Shown here piece by piece: positions 26,900-36,534 of a stretch of DNA of 64,000 bases; position 1 is the first letter of the stretch; every line of letters begins with the position of its first letter. Source of the DNA: JADLHS01 sp964561105. GTDB taxonomy: Bacteria; Verrucomicrobiota; Verrucomicrobiia; Limisphaerales; JADLHS01. Location of the stretch: contig CAZLOH010000007.1 in assembly GCA_964561105.1 (NCBI GenBank), positions 62,001 through 126,000 of the forward strand, given 5' to 3'. Under the pieces are notes generated by a model. That model worked only from the letters and a program-made list of their open reading frames with translations, searched no databases and was not told the DNA's origin. A program made the position numbers and the translations under genes.

Positions 26900-29623
26900 T
26901 TAGCGGTTGATGATTACACCCCGATAGAAATAATTCGTCCCATCAGGCGTCTGCAGAAATTCCTTCAATGTTCCATCACCAGGAAAATTCGTGGCGCTGG
27001 CCACGTCCTGCCAGTTTCCACTCCCCAGCGCTGAACACCGTTGCAAGGTGTACTGCAATCCGGTGATCGTCGGCACTTTGACTTGAACATTCTGCTGCGC
27101 GTCCCGCGACAACTGTAGCGCGAAGATCGAGGCCGGGTCGCCCGGATCGGTTCGCGCGAGGAGTTCCTGATAATCCGACGCCCCGTCGCCATCACTGTCG
27201 GCCAGCAACGGATACGACCCGTAGAATTTTGCCTCATCCAGGTCCACCAGCCCGTCACCGTCGCTGTCCGCATCCAACCCCCAGGTGGAGACACTGAAAT
27301 CATCCATGTAGCCCACATCGCCGGAACGTCGCCGGGCGCCGGAAAACTTGGTCACGCTGTTATCCTTGAATCCCAGACCGCTGCGCCGCAGCACGCCGTC
27401 AACCCACACGTCATACCGTTTGTTCACATAATCATTCCGCAGCGTGACCCGGACAAAAACATTCGTGGGATAGGTGGCGGCAATCGTTTCAAACTGTCCG
27501 CCACCAGTGCCGTTTCCGTTCAAGGCAAGAAGGCCGTCGGTGGAACTGAAATAAATCAAACCGCTGGCGGCGTTCGTCGGCACGACCGGCAGGTTGGTCA
27601 GGCCGGATTCGATAAAGAACGCGTCCACCCAGACGACTTGCTGCGTGGCGACGAGGGAAGCGTCAATGGTGCAATCGCCGGCCTGCACGGCTTGGCGGCC
27701 GTGAGCGCTGGTTGCCTGTTGAACAACGGCGCTTCCCTGGCTGATCGTCCAGAGTCCGGGAGAGCCCTGGCCGGCGAGATTCCCCGGCGCGTAAGGATCC
27801 GCCTCGTCCGGTTCAAACCCCGTTGCGTAAAGCAGCCCTTGATACTGGGGGCGGAAATACTGCACCGCCGACCAGGCGGTTCCGTCCGGGCCCACCGAGT
27901 AAAGGGCGGCCGCGTATTTCTTGAAGACACCAAGATCGGACAAACCCGCCGTGAACGGTCCGGGAGCGAGGTTGCCGAGGAAGATCACATGCTCCCAGTT
28001 GTTGGTGGCGTTGCCGCCGTTGGCGAGTCCGTAACAAAGATAAACTGCCGCGGATGACTGCAAGCCCTGCACGCCCGTAATCGTGGCCGAATGTTCCGCG
28101 ATCGCGGATACGCCTGTGATCAAGATCGGTTGTGGCGTTGTCTCGATCACCTTGAGGGCGTTCAAGCAAGCACCCTGCGCGCTGGTCAGGGTAATGCGTA
28201 CGACACCGTCATTGCCGGAACGGATTCCCGTAAATCGGCAAATGTAACCGCGGTCGCTTCGCCCGTTATCCGTCACGTCAATCGTCACGGACTCGTTTTG
28301 GCTCCCGGAGATCACCGACAGTGGAGCCGCCGAGGCGCTCGCGTTAAAAAAGCTCAAGGCGCTTGAAATGGTATAAGTCAACAGATCGCCGGTGGAGCGA
28401 TCGCCCGTGCCGCGATTGCTGTAAAGCACAACCTCGTAATCCTTCTGCGGATCCAATCCGGCGAGGTCCAGGTAGTTGGTCTGACCGGCGTAAAGAATTG
28501 TGGCTCCCGCTGTATCCAGATTCACCGGAAAGGCATTGTATGCCGACGAACCGGTCTCGGGTCCGGGAGGCACAAGCCCCATTGGTGTCTGCGCGCTCAG
28601 TGGTCGGCCGCTCACTGACAACGACAGTACGACGCTGGTGTTCGTCCCGGTGGAATAATCCTTCAGTTGGCCGGATGCCGTATCAGCGTAAGGAAGGCTG
28701 TAGAGTCCCCAGTTGTCTATCCCCCAATACCAACTGGCCGTGCCGGCTTGAAACAGGCGGAAGCGCACGTTGGCCTGGTTATCCGCCCCGGGCAGGCGGA
28801 ACACCTCGACGCGCTTGGATTCGGTCGGATCGTCGTTAATCCGTCCGGAAAGATATGGCGCGAGCGCGGCCGTAACCGGCGCGGCCAACCACGCCGAATA
28901 CCCCAAACCATACGGCTGGTCCGCCCGGTTTGTATTCAACGTGGTCACTGCGTCCGGGTTACCCATCGTATCCAGAACGATGTCATCTCGGTCCAGCATG
29001 TAAATCACTGGTCGCCAGGTCGCGCCACCATCAATCGAGTATTCCACACCTGCGATGCTATCTTGGTTTTGTTCATAGGCGCTGTTGAACACGAGCGCCA
29101 CTCCGGTGCGCCCACTTAGGTTGTAGGTCGGCGAGAACAGGACTTGCACCTGATTGCCACCCCGCTGATCCGATTCAGCATACAGGAGTTGATTGGAAAG
29201 CAACTGAGTCACCGGCTGGCCATTGACCTCATAGCCCTGGGCGGGCTGCAGTCTCATGCTGCCGAAAACCGACGAGAGCCGCGAATAACTCAACAAGGCC
29301 CAACCGAGATAGGTATCGGAGTCAGGATTGTTCGGGTCCAAACCCGCAGTGAGGTGATCCGTGCGGTTGGTCTCTGACCATCCCGGCACCGAACTGACCA
29401 GCGTTTCGGTTCCAGAGTCAAAGTTTTCGAAAGCAAACGGGGCGGGCAGATACAAGCGGGCCGAAATCCCGAGTTGTGTGATGTTGCTCGCCGCATTTCC
29501 GGTCCCGTCCTTGCCGAAGAAATTGTAGGCGGCGAAGTCCGCGCGCGCCGTGGATCCGAGCAGAAAAAGGAGGCCGGCCACTCCCGCCAACCTGGTAGCA
29601 ACATTGCGTATTGTAAAAGTCAT
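26900..29623 (-). CDS. Large secreted protein with calcium-loop repeats, function unknown
   Basis: A 907-residue protein from ATG 29623, where MTFTIRNVATRLAGVAGLLF begins a signal peptide. The N-terminal half is beta-rich with NFDSGTETLVSSVPGW-like jelly-roll character and a segment on visual rates such as YDLAGLDPQKDYEVVLYSNR. A jelly-roll like domain follows with TGFEPDEADPYAPGNLAGQG. Near residues 784-825 are two Asp-rich loops, DADSDGDGLVDLDEAKFYG and LLADSDGDGASDYQELLART, of the thrombospondin-3/dockerin calcium type. The last ~70 residues form a short domain seen also in other proteins here (LQYTLQRCSALGSGNWQDVA, NYFYRG). It is the first gene of the operon with the methyltransferase-propeller protein. 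No enzyme signature recognised. Confidence 0.8.
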   Translation of the reverse strand: MTFTIRNVATRLAGVAGLLFLLGSTARADFAAYNFFGKDGTGNAASNITQLGISARLYLPAPFAFENFDSGTETLVSSVPGWSETNRTDHLTAGLDPNNPDSDTYLGWALLSYSRLSSVFGSMRLQPAQGYEVNGQPVTQLLSNQLLYAESDQRGGNQVQVLFSPTYNLSGRTGVALVFNSAYEQNQDSIAGVEYSIDGGATWRPVIYMLDRDDIVLDTMGNPDAVTTLNTNRADQPYGLGYSAWLAAPVTAALAPYLSGRINDDPTESKRVEVFRLPGADNQANVRFRLFQAGTASWYWGIDNWGLYSLPYADTASGQLKDYSTGTNTSVVLSLSVSGRPLSAQTPMGLVPPGPETGSSAYNAFPVNLDTAGATILYAGQTNYLDLAGLDPQKDYEVVLYSNRGTGDRSTGDLLTYTISSALSFFNASASAAPLSVISGSQNESVTIDVTDNGRSDRGYICRFTGIRSGNDGVVRITLTSAQGACLNALKVIETTPQPILITGVSAIAEHSATITGVQGLQSSAAVYLCYGLANGGNATNNWEHVIFLGNLAPGPFTAGLSDLGVFKKYAAALYSVGPDGTAWSAVQYFRPQYQGLLYATGFEPDEADPYAPGNLAGQGSPGLWTISQGSAVVQQATSAHGRQAVQAGDCTIDASLVATQQVVWVDAFFIESGLTNLPVVPTNAASGLIYFSSTDGLLALNGNGTGGGQFETIAATYPTNVFVRVTLRNDYVNKRYDVWVDGVLRRSGLGFKDNSVTKFSGARRRSGDVGYMDDFSVSTWGLDADSDGDGLVDLDEAKFYGSYPLLADSDGDGASDYQELLARTDPGDPASIFALQLSRDAQQNVQVKVPTITGLQYTLQRCSALGSGNWQDVASATNFPGDGTLKEFLQTPDGTNYFYRGVIINR

Positions 29624-29981
29624 TAACGGCCCGAAACGTAATCTTTTCAACCGGCGCACGGAACAGTCGCGAAGACAATAAGCCAATTCGCCAGCGAAGC
29701 CAAGGGACAATTTTCAGTGAGAATTTTTTATGAACGCCCGCATATCGCGCGTTTTAATTTTTGGCGTCGCATTTTTTAGTTGCATTTGAATGCACATGGT
29801 GCAAGAACGTGAGTATTCCTATGCGGTCGGGAATAGCAAATCCGTATGCTCTACCAAAGCCGTTGGCGTGGGACAACTCCGCTGCCGATTGCTTCTGCGC
29901 AAGCGGGCTGACTGCGTACGGCGAATGTGGTTCTCCATCTCCAATGTGCGGCGATCTCGGTCAACCTGCCCACTCCTGCGT
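29624..29981. other. Divergent intergenic region of 358 bases
   Basis: It separates two divergently transcribed secreted-protein genes. An AT-rich block at about 29710-29785 (long T and A runs) is the likeliest site for promoters in both directions, but I cannot point to a consensus pair. The open frame that extends the pseudopilin gene to 29790 lacks protein-like composition and is taken as non-coding. Confidence 0.45.
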
Positions 29982-30908
29982 ATGACGAAACCATCAAGTG
30001 CCAACTCTGCCACCCAAACCGGCGTTCCCGACGCTTCCAGCAAGGGCTTTACGCTCATTGAACTGCTCGTAGTCATTGCCATCATCGCCATCCTTGCGGC
30101 CATGTTGCTGCCCGCCCTGGCTAAAGCGAAGGCCAAAGCGCAGGGCATCATGTGCATGAGCAATCACAAGCAGTTGACGCTGGCCTGGCGGATTTATACC
30201 GACGACAGTAATGACCGACTTTTGTACGCCAGCACGCGCGACAGCCGCAAAGGACGACGACCCTCGACCACACTGGATCCGAGCGACCCGGACAGCTATG
30301 CCTGGTCGGGCGCGCACATGGATTTCGATGGAGGCAATCGCGCTAATTGGGATCCGGCAGTGGATATGATGCGTCGGCCGCTGTGGCGGTATGCCAAGAC
30401 GGCAGCGATCTACAAATGCCCCGCCGACCGTTCGACCGTGGAGGTGAACCGTGTCACGAAGCCGCGCATCCTCACCATGTCCATGAACTTGTATGTTGGT
30501 GGGTTTGCTCCCGCGACATTGGGACTACCAGGCGATGATGGCGGCTGGCCGTTCGCAGATCCTTACCAAGTTTATTCCAAGCTTTCCAGCATCAAGGAAC
30601 CCTCCAAGATTTTTGTGTTCCTCGACATGCGCGAGGACACGGTAAACTGGAGCAACTTCATGGCAGACATGACGGGCTACCCGGGTGATCCCGCCAGTTA
30701 TCGGTGGACGGGGGATTTGCCGGGCATGTATCACAACCGGGCCGCCGGCTTCTCGTTTGCGGATGGCCATTCTGAAATCAAGAAATGGATTGATGCACGC
30801 ACCACCCCGCCACCGGCCCCCCGAGGCAGCATTCTCTCGTTTCCGGTTGCCCAACCCAACAACCCTGATATCGCTTGGGTGCAGGATCGCTCGACCCGCC
30901 CAAAATAA
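29982..30908 (+). CDS. Prepilin-like protein with N-terminal methylation motif
   Basis: A 308-residue protein from ATG 29982. After a 21-residue leader comes the type IV prepilin/pseudopilin motif KGFTLIELLVVIAIIAILAA followed by MLLPALAKAKAKAQ, with Glu at position +5 of the cut site. The rest has MCMSNHKQLTLAWRIYTDDS, a central globular part and the C-terminal HNRAAGFSFADGHSEIKKW, the H-x9-DG type end of the PVC pseudopilin-like family. Processed by a prepilin peptidase, it would be assembled or anchored in the inner membrane; dozens of copies per genome are usual in Verrucomicrobia and Planctomycetes, and their role is unclear. It lies 231 bases before a LamG surface protein gene. Confidence 0.9.
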   Translation: MTKPSSANSATQTGVPDASSKGFTLIELLVVIAIIAILAAMLLPALAKAKAKAQGIMCMSNHKQLTLAWRIYTDDSNDRLLYASTRDSRKGRRPSTTLDPSDPDSYAWSGAHMDFDGGNRANWDPAVDMMRRPLWRYAKTAAIYKCPADRSTVEVNRVTKPRILTMSMNLYVGGFAPATLGLPGDDGGWPFADPYQVYSKLSSIKEPSKIFVFLDMREDTVNWSNFMADMTGYPGDPASYRWTGDLPGMYHNRAAGFSFADGHSEIKKWIDARTTPPPAPRGSILSFPVAQPNNPDIAWVQDRSTRPK

Positions 30909-31139
30909 ACAACGCGCGCCACGCCTTATTGACTTTTCACCCATGGCCACGATTGCAAATCATTTCACCTTGGAATCTCTGTCGCTTGGGAGGAATTTTT
31001 GTTCCCGCCCGACGACATCAGAAACTGCGAGACTGACCCTTGATTCCGGACGGGATGCAATGGCGCCCGAAATCGAGTCAGGTCCGCCCCGGCAAACGCA
31101 CCGCAACCAACCCCACTGCAACGTAAGGAAACCTCAGGT

Positions 31140-34100
31140 ATGAAGACAAACCACCTCGGAGTTCAGGCCCGGCTCTTGGCGGCCGCCGGCTTGGTGCTGG
31201 CTGCCTCGCTGCCAGCCCTCGCCGACTATCAATCCACTGTACTGTCCCAGGGACCGATCGGGTACTGGCGATTGAATGAAACAACTCAACCACCGCCAAA
31301 CGGCACCACGCCCAACCTGGGTTCGCTCGGTGCCAGCGCGAATGGGGTTTACAACAATTCGCCGACGCACGAGCTGCCGGGTCCGTTCACGGGGAGTTTG
31401 GCGGTGGGGCTGGACGGTCTTAACCAGTCGGTCACCACGCCCTGGCAATCCGCGCTGAACTCGAATGTCTTCAGTGTTGAAATGTGGCTCAATCCCGAGC
31501 AAGTGCCCTTCTTCGCTTACCCTGCTGCTTCCGTCCACGCTGGCTCGGCAGCTCCCGGGCGTTCCGGCTGGTATCTCGCCCAGGATGACGGCAGTGTTTT
31601 CGGACTTGGCTCCGCTTTTGTGCTCCGTTTTTTTTCACAAAACGGCACTACTCCTTCCATCACCTTATCGGCACCGGTAGCCACGGCTGGTGTTTGGTAT
31701 CACCTCGTGTTCACATACGATGGCACCACTGCCACGCTCTATACGAATGGTGTTATCGCTGATAGCGGAACGCCGTCGGCCTACGTTGGCAATGTGGATG
31801 CGCAATTCAGTATCGGCAGTCGCAGCGACAACTCATTCTACTGGCCCGGCCAGGCGGCGGAAGTGGCCATGTACACTACCGCCCTATCCGCTGCTCGAGT
31901 GGCCTCCCATTACACCACCGCGACAACCACGCCGGCCAACTATGTCTCCACCGTGCAGGCAGATGCACCAGTGCTTTATCACCGCTACCGTGAGGCGAGC
32001 GATGTGACGGCGGAAAACCTCGGCACGTTTGGCAGCGCACTGAGCGCGAAATACCAGGTGGGCACCACGCCGGGCCAGGTGGGACCGCGGCCCAGCCCCT
32101 ATCCGGGGTTTGAAACCACGAACAACGCAGTGGGCCTGAATGCCTCGGGCGCGGTTGTCTCCGCGCCTGCCTTCAACATTGACACAAATACCGTGACCAT
32201 TTCTGGTTGGGTTCGCGCGACGACCAACATGGAGAATTCCGCCGCTGGGATAATCTTGTGCGACGCGGGCACCACCTACGCCGGACTGACGATTGATGTG
32301 CCATTTGGTGGACTGGGTCTGGGCTATGTTTGGAACAACGAACCGGCCAGCTACAACTGGAGTCCCACGGCGGACGCCGGTCTGCCAACGCTGCCGGAAT
32401 CGGATTGGGCCTATGTGGCGTTGGTGGTTCAGCCGGATCAAGCTGCGGTTTTCATTGCCACAACCAACAACGCGGGAAGCTTCACCGGGGCGACGAATTA
32501 TTTGCAGCACGTCAATCAGAAGTTTGACGGCCCGACGCTGTTTGGATCGGATTCGGGCCTCCCCGATTACAGTTTCCTGGGCAACATTGATGAAGTCGCC
32601 TTTTTTGATCGCGCACTCGGAGTGGGCGAGTTGTACACTCAATACGCTTCCGCCGTCGGTAATGTGCCAGTCAGAATATTTGCCGATCCGCAATCTCCGA
32701 TAGATCCGCTTTACGTGGGCGACACGCTCACGCTCGCGGTGGATGCGGGCGGCTCTCCCAACTTGAGCTTCCAATGGTACAAGTCCAGTGGCGCAATTGC
32801 GAACGCCACCAACCGGGTCTTCACCAAGACGGACATTCAGACCTCAGACAGTGACAATTACTATTGCATTATCACTAATCCCGTCGGCTCGATCCAGAGC
32901 GCCAGTGCGTCCATTACGGTCGAGGTGCCGTTTCAACCAGCCATCATCACATCGCCGGTGGCGCGTAGTCTTTACCCGGGTGCCACGCTCAACTTGAGCG
33001 TGGTGGCTGACGGAGGTGGCCTGAAATACCAGTGGAAAAAAGACAACGTGGAAATATCCGGGGCGACCGCTTCGACGTATCAAATCCCGAGCGTTACCAC
33101 CAATGACAGTGGCAGCTATAGCGTTGACATCACCAACAACGTAGGAAATGTGACGGGCGGCCCTGTCACCATCACCATCCTTGAACCGGCCAATGCGTAC
33201 GAAGCGGCCATCGTGGCGGACGCCCCGGAAGCGTGGTATCGCCTCAACGAAACCAGCGGAACGAGTATGTTCGATTCCATGGGGCGGCATGACGGCACCT
33301 ACACCAATGTCAGCGGCAGTTCGGTCACCCTCGGCGCCGCGGGTGCCGTGGTCGGCAGCAGCGACACGGCGGTCACCTTCGACGGGACATCGCAGAGCTA
33401 CGGCATCGCGCCGTACTCCCCACTGTTGAATGGACAAACCTTTTCCATCGAGGCTTGGATGAAGACAACCGACACCACCACGGAAATGTGCAGTGTGTCC
33501 AGCCGCTCCGGCACCCCCAAAGGTTACTGGTTGTGGACATATCCCTCTGGGGCGTGGAGTGGCGGCGTCAGTCAGGGAGGCACGGATTATTATGTCGGTT
33601 CGGATACTGCCAGTGATGGCATCGTCGCGGGAGAGTGGAAGCACGTCGTGATGGTGTACGACACTTCCTTGAAGGTCTATGTGAATGGCCAGTGGGATGG
33701 CTCCGGCTACGGGGATTTTGATCGCAATGCGGGCGCGCCGTTCATCATCGGCGCGCTTGGAGGTTCATCTATTGACGACCTGTTCAACGGCCAGGTGGAT
33801 GAGGTGCTGGTCTATACCAACGCGCTCACACTCGAGCAGGCGCAGAATCACTACTCTCTGGCCCGCTTTCCCAATCCCATCAAGCCCTTCTTCCTGGTCG
33901 TGCCGTCGTCGGATGAAATCGTGAGCAACGCGGCCGCCACGGTGACGCTCAGTGGTTCGGCCGACGGCCCCATGCCCATCACCTACCAGTGGTACAAGGA
34001 TAGCGTCGAACTTACGGGCGAAACCGATGCCTCACTCACTGTGAGCGCGACGTATTCCAATGCCGGCAGCTACGTTCTTCGCGCCATCAATGCAAACGGG

Positions 34101-35030
34101 TTTACGAATAGCCCGCCCGCCACCCTGGCCGTCATCTCGCCCAATCCGGCCTTCGTGAATATCACCAACGATCTTGTCCTTCATCTCAAGTTCGATGGCA
34201 ATTATGATGACTCCTCCGGACGCGGCAACAACGGCACAGCCGTCGGGACACCCACGATCGTGCCGGGCCGACTTGGCAATGCGGCTTATTTGAACACCGA
34301 CACAGCGGCGTCCACGTACAACTACGTCACGCTGGGCAAACCCGTGGATCTGAACTTCAGTTCCAACGTGAACTTTTCCGTGGCCTACTGGGTCAAACTC
34401 AATCCGGGCCAGACCAACGGTGACCTGCCTTTCCTCAGTAGCTCCATCAACTCTTACGGTGGGCCGGGTTTCACATTCGCTCCTTCCTACAACGACGGCG
34501 GCTGGTCTTACAGCTTGAATGGAGCGGTCCAATTATATGGACCGGATAACTCGATCAATGACGGCAACTGGCATTACCTGTTGCACACGTTTGACCGGAA
34601 TGGCCAGGCCCGGACATTCCTCGACGGTGCGCTGGCCGACTCGCGCTACGCAAATGGCGCGGGAAACCTCGACACCGGGAATACTATCAATGTCGGCCAG
34701 GGAGCCAACGGAACGTATGCTGAGAGCGGCTCGATGACGTTGGACGACCTGGCCGTCTGGCGGCGGGCGCTCACGTCGTACGAAGCCTACGCAGCGTATT
34801 ACGCGGCCACGAACTCGAACCTGAGTTTCGATACGCCGGGCACAGTGACCTTGACCATCGGCATGTCGGGCACCAATGCGGTGTTGGTCTGGCAGCCGGG
34901 TGCCACCCTTGGCACGCTCTTGCAGGCGGACAACCTCAATGGGCCATGGACGCCGGTGGCTGCCTACGCGCCTGTCTATGTCGTGCCGGCTTCGGTCGGC
35001 CAGAAGTTCTATCGCGTATTGGTTCAATAG
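31140..35030 (+). CDS. Secreted LamG and Ig-like repeat surface protein
   Basis: A 1296-residue protein with a signal peptide (LLAAAGLVLAASLPALA) and the possible ribosome site AAGGAAA about nine bases before ATG 31140. Four LamG/concanavalin domains lie at about 22-250, 255-505, 684-915 and 1003-1230 (QGPIGYWRLNET, AWYRLNETSGTSMFDSMGRH, LHLKFDGNYDDSSGRGNNGT). Ig-like domains lie at about 505-600, 600-680 and 915-1000, with the repeating core NLSFQWYKSSGA / LKYQWKKDNVEISGA / ITYQWYKDSVELTGE and SGSYSVDITNNVGN. The last ~60 residues end FYRVLVQ. It is probably an adhesin or carbohydrate-binding surface protein. A strong intrinsic terminator follows directly. Confidence 0.9.
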   Translation: MKTNHLGVQARLLAAAGLVLAASLPALADYQSTVLSQGPIGYWRLNETTQPPPNGTTPNLGSLGASANGVYNNSPTHELPGPFTGSLAVGLDGLNQSVTTPWQSALNSNVFSVEMWLNPEQVPFFAYPAASVHAGSAAPGRSGWYLAQDDGSVFGLGSAFVLRFFSQNGTTPSITLSAPVATAGVWYHLVFTYDGTTATLYTNGVIADSGTPSAYVGNVDAQFSIGSRSDNSFYWPGQAAEVAMYTTALSAARVASHYTTATTTPANYVSTVQADAPVLYHRYREASDVTAENLGTFGSALSAKYQVGTTPGQVGPRPSPYPGFETTNNAVGLNASGAVVSAPAFNIDTNTVTISGWVRATTNMENSAAGIILCDAGTTYAGLTIDVPFGGLGLGYVWNNEPASYNWSPTADAGLPTLPESDWAYVALVVQPDQAAVFIATTNNAGSFTGATNYLQHVNQKFDGPTLFGSDSGLPDYSFLGNIDEVAFFDRALGVGELYTQYASAVGNVPVRIFADPQSPIDPLYVGDTLTLAVDAGGSPNLSFQWYKSSGAIANATNRVFTKTDIQTSDSDNYYCIITNPVGSIQSASASITVEVPFQPAIITSPVARSLYPGATLNLSVVADGGGLKYQWKKDNVEISGATASTYQIPSVTTNDSGSYSVDITNNVGNVTGGPVTITILEPANAYEAAIVADAPEAWYRLNETSGTSMFDSMGRHDGTYTNVSGSSVTLGAAGAVVGSSDTAVTFDGTSQSYGIAPYSPLLNGQTFSIEAWMKTTDTTTEMCSVSSRSGTPKGYWLWTYPSGAWSGGVSQGGTDYYVGSDTASDGIVAGEWKHVVMVYDTSLKVYVNGQWDGSGYGDFDRNAGAPFIIGALGGSSIDDLFNGQVDEVLVYTNALTLEQAQNHYSLARFPNPIKPFFLVVPSSDEIVSNAAATVTLSGSADGPMPITYQWYKDSVELTGETDASLTVSATYSNAGSYVLRAINANGFTNSPPATLAVISPNPAFVNITNDLVLHLKFDGNYDDSSGRGNNGTAVGTPTIVPGRLGNAAYLNTDTAASTYNYVTLGKPVDLNFSSNVNFSVAYWVKLNPGQTNGDLPFLSSSINSYGGPGFTFAPSYNDGGWSYSLNGAVQLYGPDNSINDGNWHYLLHTFDRNGQARTFLDGALADSRYANGAGNLDTGNTINVGQGANGTYAESGSMTLDDLAVWRRALTSYEAYAAYYAATNSNLSFDTPGTVTLTIGMSGTNAVLVWQPGATLGTLLQADNLNGPWTPVAAYAPVYVVPASVGQKFYRVLVQ

Positions 35031-35059
35031 TGCCTGCTGGCAATTGGAGTAAGCTCACC

Positions 35060-35093
35060 AGCGGCCAGGAGCAATCCTGGCCGCTGCTTTTCT
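35060..35093 (+). terminator. Intrinsic terminator after the LamG/Ig gene
   Basis: A perfect 11-bp stem, AGCGGCCAGGA (35060-35070) with TCCTGGCCGCT (35075-35085), closes on a GCAA tetraloop and is followed by GCTTTTCT. It begins 29 bases after the stop of the 1296-residue protein and ends transcription before the next operon. The remaining 35094-35390 holds no gene; I looked for a molybdenum-cofactor riboswitch and did not see one. Confidence 0.87.
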
Positions 35094-35390
35094 CGGGTGT
35101 TCCGTGCCGCTCAAATGATTGGCGGAATTTAATCCACCGGCCCGACTGGCTGAGCCACGCCCGCCGGCTCGATCGAGGCCAGCCTCTCAAATATTCCCTG
35201 CGAATAAAACTTGCGGCCTGCCCGCCTCCGACGTTGATGATCGGGTGTGGGCCGCGCGAGCAATCACAGGCCGCCGGCAATGCCAACTTGTTCCGGCCGG
35301 CGATCCACCGTGTCTCCGCTGCGGAGCCGGTGTCGAGCCAGAAATTTTGTTGAGTTTTTGCTCCGGTCGCCACATTGTTCATCTACGATC

Positions 35391-36533
35391 ATGCGAAAAC
35401 CTGGCCGCCATCTGCTTCGACTTGCCGCTTTTATCACGGCGTTGCACTGGGTGGGGCTGGCCAGCGCCTGCAATGTGCCGGTGTTTCGCTACGCGCTGGA
35501 GCGGTGGGAAACTGACCCCTATCAAATCGTGGTGTTCCATCGCGAACCACTCTCCGCGGAGCAACAATCGCTCGTGCAGCAAATGGAGCGAGCGGGACAG
35601 GAGGGGCGCGCCAATCTGACCGTCAGCCGGGTGGACTTGGCGGCCGCCGTGGCGCCGACGTGGCGCACCGTGTGGAGTGCGCAGGTCAAGCCATCGCTCC
35701 CCTGGATGGTCGTGGCGTATCCGCGCCAATTCCGAAACGAAAAACCGGTCTGGGCGGGACCCCTCAACGCGGAGACGGTTGGTGCGTTGCTGGACTCTCC
35801 CTTGCGCCGGGACATTGCCCAAAGGCTCCTGGCCGGCGACGCGGTGGTCTGGCTGTTGTTGGAGAGCGGGGACGCGAAACTCGACACCCAGGCCGAAGGG
35901 CTGGTCGAGAGCGAGACCCGGAAATTACAGCAGACCTTGAAACTGCCGGAACGCCTGCCCCAGGATCCGCCGATCAGTTCCGACGTGCCTTTGAAGATCG
36001 CGTTCTCCACAGTACGCGTTGCACCGGCCGATCCAGCCGAGCACCTGCTGGTGAGCATGCTGCTCAATCAGGATCCGGCGTTGGCCACGGTCAAGACGCC
36101 CATGCTGTTCCCGATTTTCGGCCGCGGGCGCGCGATTCCACCGGCCATCGGTCAGGAAATCCGGGCCGACTCAATTCGTGAAATGGCTGAGTTTTTGACG
36201 GGCCCCTGTTCCTGCCAGGTGAAGGACTTGAATCCTGGTTACGACCTCTTGCTGTCGGCGAACTGGAATTCGCTGGCGGGGTATCAAGAAGTGCTGCTGC
36301 CGGACCCGCCCCCACTGGTGAGCATGTCGGGATTTGCGGCCAATGCCTTGAGCAATGTCCCCTCGGCGACCGCAAAGCCTGAAGTGGCGCCGCCCGCTGC
36401 GAGTCCACCCATTGCGCCAGGCCGGACGGATCATTTGGGGCACAACCTCATTGCCATTACGGGCATCAGCATTGCGCTCCTGGCCGCCGCCACCTTTGGC
36501 CTCAAGGTGAGAACCAGCCGCAGGCCCCGTTGA
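35391..36533 (+). CDS. Unrecognised secreted/membrane protein heading the ABC-ModA operon
   Basis: A 380-residue protein from ATG 35391. A signal-like N-terminus (LLRLAAFITALHWVGLASAC) is followed by NVPVFRYALERWETDPYQIV; the Cys directly after LASA could be a poor lipobox. One C-terminal membrane segment (NLIAITGISIALLAAATFGL) suggests a periplasmic domain anchored at the end. The region LPWMVVAYP resembles the strand around the cis-proline of thioredoxin-like folds, without a CxxC pair. A CxC motif (C273, C275; GPCSCQVKDLNPG) lies near the end. No family named. Its stop is one base before the start of the FtsX-type permease, so the two are surely co-transcribed. Confidence 0.78.
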   Translation: MRKPGRHLLRLAAFITALHWVGLASACNVPVFRYALERWETDPYQIVVFHREPLSAEQQSLVQQMERAGQEGRANLTVSRVDLAAAVAPTWRTVWSAQVKPSLPWMVVAYPRQFRNEKPVWAGPLNAETVGALLDSPLRRDIAQRLLAGDAVVWLLLESGDAKLDTQAEGLVESETRKLQQTLKLPERLPQDPPISSDVPLKIAFSTVRVAPADPAEHLLVSMLLNQDPALATVKTPMLFPIFGRGRAIPPAIGQEIRADSIREMAEFLTGPCSCQVKDLNPGYDLLLSANWNSLAGYQEVLLPDPPPLVSMSGFAANALSNVPSATAKPEVAPPAASPPIAPGRTDHLGHNLIAITGISIALLAAATFGLKVRTSRRPR

Positions 36534-36534
36534 C

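Noticed and set aside
25493..27034. A 513-codon plus-strand frame
   Set aside because: It lies antisense to the LamG-methyltransferase protein, whose domains and signal peptide are clear; the plus-strand product has no recognisable feature.
29790..29981. Upstream extension of the pseudopilin frame
   Set aside because: The extra 64 residues are not signal-like and would bury the prepilin cleavage motif; ATG 29982 gives a normal leader.
35094..35390. Possible molybdenum-cofactor riboswitch or strong promoter before the modABC-like operon
   Set aside because: I could not find the riboswitch core motifs. A TTGAGT/CATTGT pair with 17-base spacing near 35351-35379 is too weak to annotate.
35391..35475. 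Lipoprotein lipobox in the operon head protein
   Set aside because: LASAC has Ala instead of Leu/Val/Ile at -3 and the protein already has a C-terminal membrane anchor; left as possible only.
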